A stretch of DNA of 8,925 nucleotides from JBEAOO01 sp041164825 (GTDB lineage: Bacteria > Pseudomonadota > Gammaproteobacteria > Burkholderiales > Burkholderiaceae_C). Below are positions 6,233-8,925 of the stretch, one piece after another; the stretch's first letter is position 1, and each line of letters starts with the position of its first letter. Under the pieces are notes generated by a model. The model had not been told where the DNA came from. It made no database searches and saw nothing but the letters and a program-made list of their open reading frames with translations. Location of the stretch: the NCBI GenBank assembly GCA_041164825.1, contig JBEAOO010000140.1, forward strand, positions 1 to 8,925, read 5' to 3'. A program made the position numbers and the translations under genes.

Positions 6233-7732
6233 ATGGCCGACACCGCTTCCACACTCTGGCACGACCGCGCGCAATCGCTGCGCATTGACGGCCGAGCCTT
6301 CATCCACGGTGAGCGCCGCGACGGGCTCAGTGGGGCCACGTTTGACAAGCATTCGCCGATCGATGGCCGCCTGCTCGGCCCCGTGGTGCGGGGCCAAGCC
6401 GGAGACATCGACGCCGCCGTGCGCTCCGCCCGGAGCGCCTTTGACGACGGCCGCTGGCACCACCAGCCACCGGCCGCGCGAAAAAAAGTGCTGCAGCGTT
6501 TTGCCGAGGCCATCCTGGCCGCCAAGGACGAGCTGGCGCTGCTCGAAACCCTGGACATGGGCAAGCCCATCCGCTACGCGGCCTCGGTGGACGTGCCGGC
6601 TGCGGCGCGCTGCATCGCCTGGTATGCCGAAGCCATCGACAAGGTCTACGACGAGGTGGCGCCCACGGGCCGAAACGCTTTGGCGCTGATCACCCGTGAG
6701 CCCATGGGCGTGGTGGGCGTGATCGTGCCCTGGAACTACCCGATGATCATGGCCGCCTGGAAGCTCGGGCCGGCCCTGGCCACCGGCAACTCGGTGGTGA
6801 TGAAGCCGAGCGAAAAATCGCCGCTGACCGCCCTTCGCCTGGCCGAGCTCGCGCTGCAAGCCGGCCTTCCCGCCGGCGTGTTCAACGTGGTGCCGGGCCA
6901 CGGCCACGAGGCCGGCGAGGCACTCGGCCTGCACATGGATGTCGATGCGATTGGCTTCACGGGCTCCACCCGCGTGGGCCGCAAGATGCTGGAATATTCG
7001 GGCCGCAGCAACCTGAAGCGGGTTTACAACGAGCTCGGTGGCAAGTCGGCCTACTTGGTGTTTCCGGCCTGCCAGACGCCCGAGCGCGCCGCACGCACGG
7101 TGGCAGGCAGCATGTTTTTCAACCAGGGCGAGTCGTGCAATGCACCGTCACGCGTGCTGGTGCACGAGGACCTCGCCGACGCCTTTGTGGCCGAGGTGGT
7201 GGCGCAAACGCCCAAGCACCAGCCAGGTGATCCGCTGGACGCGCGCACCGAGATGGGCGCGCTGGTTGACGAAGGCCAGATGCGCACGGTGCTGTGCTAC
7301 ATCGAATCGGGCGTGGCCGAGGGCGCGCGCTGCGTGGCCGGCGGCACCCGCGTGCGCGAGGCCACGGGCGGCTACTACGTGACGCCCACGGTGTTTGACG
7401 GCGTCGACAACAGCATGCGCATCGCCCGAGAAGAAATCTTCGGCCCCGTGCTCAGCGTCCTGCGCTTCAAGACCGAAGCCGAGGCCATCGCGCTCGCCAA
7501 TGGCAGCGACTACGGCCTGCAAGCCAGCGTGTGGAGCCACGACATCAACCAGGCGCACCGGGTGGCGCGCTCCTTGCGTGCTGGCACGGTGCACGTGAAC
7601 CAGCACGACGAAGACGACATCACCGTGCCCTTTGGTGGCTACAAACAAAGTGGCAACGGTCGCGACAAGTCGCTGCATGCGCTGGACAAATACACCGAGC
7701 TGAAAACCACGTGGCTGCGCATCGACCACTGA
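6233..7732 (+). CDS. puuC: NAD(P)+-dependent aminoaldehyde dehydrogenase (PuuC/KauB type)
   Basis: A 499-residue aldehyde dehydrogenase, the standard length. All expected active-site elements are present: P-W-N-Y-P with Asn168, K-P-S-E with Lys191, the Rossmann loop F-T-G-S-T-R-V-G (242-249), E-L-G-G-K with Glu267 as general base, F-F-N-Q-G-E-S-C-N-A-P-S-R with Cys302 as nucleophile, and E-I-F-G-P (401-405). The C-terminus has the usual P-F-G-G-Y-K-Q-S-G-N-G-R-D (466-478). PuuC/KauB enzymes oxidise 4-aminobutanal, gamma-glutamyl-aminobutanal or 3-aminopropanal to GABA, gamma-glutamyl-GABA or beta-alanine. Its place between the putrescine transaminase and the putrescine-binding protein supports 4-aminobutanal as main substrate, but these enzymes are broad. 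AGG at 6221-6223 lies 9 nt before the ATG. PuuC and KauB cannot be told apart by eye, so the symbol is provisional. The third class to consider, betaine aldehyde dehydrogenase, fits the neighbours less well. Confidence 0.9.
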   Translation: MADTASTLWHDRAQSLRIDGRAFIHGERRDGLSGATFDKHSPIDGRLLGPVVRGQAGDIDAAVRSARSAFDDGRWHHQPPAARKKVLQRFAEAILAAKDELALLETLDMGKPIRYAASVDVPAAARCIAWYAEAIDKVYDEVAPTGRNALALITREPMGVVGVIVPWNYPMIMAAWKLGPALATGNSVVMKPSEKSPLTALRLAELALQAGLPAGVFNVVPGHGHEAGEALGLHMDVDAIGFTGSTRVGRKMLEYSGRSNLKRVYNELGGKSAYLVFPACQTPERAARTVAGSMFFNQGESCNAPSRVLVHEDLADAFVAEVVAQTPKHQPGDPLDARTEMGALVDEGQMRTVLCYIESGVAEGARCVAGGTRVREATGGYYVTPTVFDGVDNSMRIAREEIFGPVLSVLRFKTEAEAIALANGSDYGLQASVWSHDINQAHRVARSLRAGTVHVNQHDEDDITVPFGGYKQSGNGRDKSLHALDKYTELKTTWLRIDH

Positions 7733-7923
7733 TGCGCACCACCAGGGCGCACAGGGCGGCGCGAAGTCGCACCGTTTGCGTGCGAGCTGCACCGTGGTCG
7801 TCAGTCTCCGGCTGATAATCCGGCGCGCTGCACCAAACCTGCACGGTGTCGGGGCGCTGATTGCTGCGCTATCCTTTTGAGCTGTTGGGTCTTTTCGTTT
7901 CAATGTTGTTGACAGGAGTCCTC
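7733..7923 (+). promoter_or_regulatory. Intergenic control region ahead of potF
   Basis: These 191 bp hold no gene. GCACCGT occurs twice at 7769-7775 and 7789-7795 (20 bp apart, same face of the helix); the inverted form CACGGTG is at 7842-7848. GCTGCACC is repeated at 7786-7793 and 7827-7834. A near-consensus -10, GATAAT (7814-7819), is flanked by TCCGGC direct repeats (7807-7812 and 7819-7824), but no -35 lies at the right distance, suggesting an activated promoter. No convincing terminator for the upstream aldehyde dehydrogenase is seen. The last 60 bp before the ribosome site are T-rich compared with the rest of the window. Confidence 0.45.
7914..7918 (+). promoter_or_regulatory. Ribosome binding site of potF
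   Basis: AGGAG with a 5-nt spacer to ATG 7924. It overlaps the end of TTGACA (7909-7914), which is too close to the gene to be its -35 box. Confidence 0.75.
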
Positions 7924-8925
7924 ATGAAATTGACGTCGTACCGGCCGCTCGCGGCCTTGGCTTGTGTGGCTGCTGCCGCCGCAGCGCTCTTCCCCGCGGT
8001 CGCCCGCGCCGAAGAAGAGAAGGTCCTGAACATTTACAACTGGGCCGACTACATCGGCGCAGACACGATCGCAAATTTCGAGAAGGAAACGGGCATCAAG
8101 GTCCGTTACGACATTTTCGACAGCAACGAAGCGCTGCACGCCAAGCTGGTGGCGGGCAAGACGGGCTACGACATCGTGGTGCCGGGTTCGCACTTTGCCA
8201 AGCAACAGATCGAAGCGGGCCTGCTGCTCAAGCTCGACAAGAGCAAGCTGCCGAACCTGAAAAATCTCGACCCCGCCATCCAGGCCCAATTGGCCAAGAT
8301 GGACCCCAACAACGAACACGTGGTCGACTGGATGTGGGGTTACACCACCGTCGGCATCAACAAGGAGAAGGTCGCCAAGGCCCTGGGCGGCATGCCGCTG
8401 CCCGACAACGCCTGGGACCTGGTCTTCAAGCCCGAGTACATCTCCAAGCTCAAGGGCTGCGGCGTGTCCTTCCTCGACACGGCATCGGAAATCATGCCGA
8501 TCGCGCTGAAGTACATCGGCAAGGATCCGATGTCGAAGAACCCCGACGACTACAAGGCTGCGGGCGACATGCTCAAGGCGATTCGCCCCTCGGTGACGCG
8601 TTTTGCCGGCTCGGGCTCGGACTACATCGACCAGATGGCCAAGGGCCAGCTGTGCGCGGTGGTGGGCTGGTCGGGCGACATCATGATCGCCAAGGACAAG
8701 TCGACCAAGGCCAAAAAGCCGCAGCAACTCGAAGCCCTGCTGCCCAAGACCGGTGGCCTGTTGTTCTTTGACGTGATGGCCATCCCCAAGGATGCCAAGC
8801 ACCCCGAGAACGCCATGAAGTGGATGAACTACATCATGAAGCCCGAGGTGCATGCGTCGCTGACCAACGCGGTCTTCTACGCCAACCCGAACAAGGAATC
8901 GATGAAGTTCGTGAAGCCTGAGCTG
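7924..8925 (+). CDS. potF: Periplasmic putrescine-binding protein of ABC transporter (PotF/SpuD type), 5' part
   Basis: An open frame of 334 codons runs off the right edge; PotF-type proteins have about 365-370 residues, so roughly 30-35 are missing. Residues 1-29 form a Sec signal peptide (basic start, Ala-rich hydrophobic core, A-R-A before E30). The mature protein matches E. coli PotF by memory: L-N-I-Y-N-W-A-D-Y-I (35-44), N-F-E-K-E-T-G-I-K-V (51-60), F-D-S-N-E (65-69), G-C-G-V-S-F-L-D (178-185), and V-F-Y-A-N (317-321). Polyamine-pocket residues align as Trp40, Asp42, Ser89, Glu189, Trp249, Asp252, Asp283 and Tyr319. Phe281 sits where SpuD/PotF have Phe and spermidine-selective SpuE has Trp, favouring putrescine. 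Ala41 replaces the Ser38 of E. coli PotF. It binds polyamine in the periplasm and delivers it to a PotGHI-like transporter, whose genes should follow to the right. Transcription may start in the 191-bp gap upstream. Confidence 0.94.
   Translation, partial: MKLTSYRPLAALACVAAAAAALFPAVARAEEEKVLNIYNWADYIGADTIANFEKETGIKVRYDIFDSNEALHAKLVAGKTGYDIVVPGSHFAKQQIEAGLLLKLDKSKLPNLKNLDPAIQAQLAKMDPNNEHVVDWMWGYTTVGINKEKVAKALGGMPLPDNAWDLVFKPEYISKLKGCGVSFLDTASEIMPIALKYIGKDPMSKNPDDYKAAGDMLKAIRPSVTRFAGSGSDYIDQMAKGQLCAVVGWSGDIMIAKDKSTKAKKPQQLEALLPKTGGLLFFDVMAIPKDAKHPENAMKWMNYIMKPEVHASLTNAVFYANPNKESMKFVKPEL

Noticed and set aside
4770..6254. Long antisense open frame (about 494 codons) opposite spuC
   Set aside because: It mirrors a strongly supported transaminase in very GC-rich DNA, is rich in His, Ala, Gln and Val without domain motifs, and has no ribosome site. 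It is a codon-bias shadow.
7909..7914. TTGACA as a -35 box of potF
   Set aside because: It overlaps the ribosome site only 10 bp before the start codon, and no -10 follows within 16-18 bp; any transcript would be nearly leaderless.

Overview
This GC-rich window has strong GC codon bias, tightly packed genes and a Comamonadaceae-style extragenic repeat. Together with the protein families present, this points to a betaproteobacterium of the Burkholderiales, probably Comamonadaceae (Hydrogenophaga, Acidovorax or Variovorax type). That placement is by recognition only; nothing was searched.

Layout: (1) The left edge holds the 3' end of a hemerythrin-like (HHE) gene on the + strand, converging on an Lrp/AsnC-family regulator on the - strand (766 to 287). 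(2) A 166-bp divergent intergenic region separates the regulator from a long + strand array that fills the rest of the window. (3) The array reads: omega-amino acid (beta-alanine):pyruvate transaminase, PuuD/SpuA-type gamma-glutamyl amide hydrolase, PuuA/SpuB-type glutamine synthetase-like ligase, an extragenic repeat with a possible terminator, SpuC-type putrescine:pyruvate transaminase, a PuuC/KauB-type aldehyde dehydrogenase, and the 5' part of a PotF/SpuD-type periplasmic putrescine-binding protein that runs off the right edge.

How the genes fit together: this is a putrescine/polyamine uptake and catabolism locus. Its core follows the spuA-spuB-spuC-spuD order known from Pseudomonas aeruginosa, with an aldehyde dehydrogenase inserted between spuC and spuD and a beta-alanine-type transaminase placed before spuA. 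The expected flow is: import through the PotF-dependent ABC transporter (the remaining subunits should lie to the right), transamination of putrescine to 4-aminobutanal, and oxidation to GABA. The gamma-glutamyl route (ligase and hydrolase) can run in parallel. The first transaminase would handle an omega-amino acid such as beta-alanine (from the aminopropyl part of spermidine) or GABA. The divergent Lrp-type protein is the obvious candidate regulator.

The coding content is conventional, and I see no undescribed protein system. The less explained material is in the gaps: two tandem hairpins ahead of the glutamine synthetase-like gene, an extragenic repeat followed by a terminator-like hairpin and a long inverted repeat ahead of spuC, and a GCACCGT repeat cluster ahead of potF. 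I see no tRNA, rRNA, CRISPR array, insertion sequence or phage gene.
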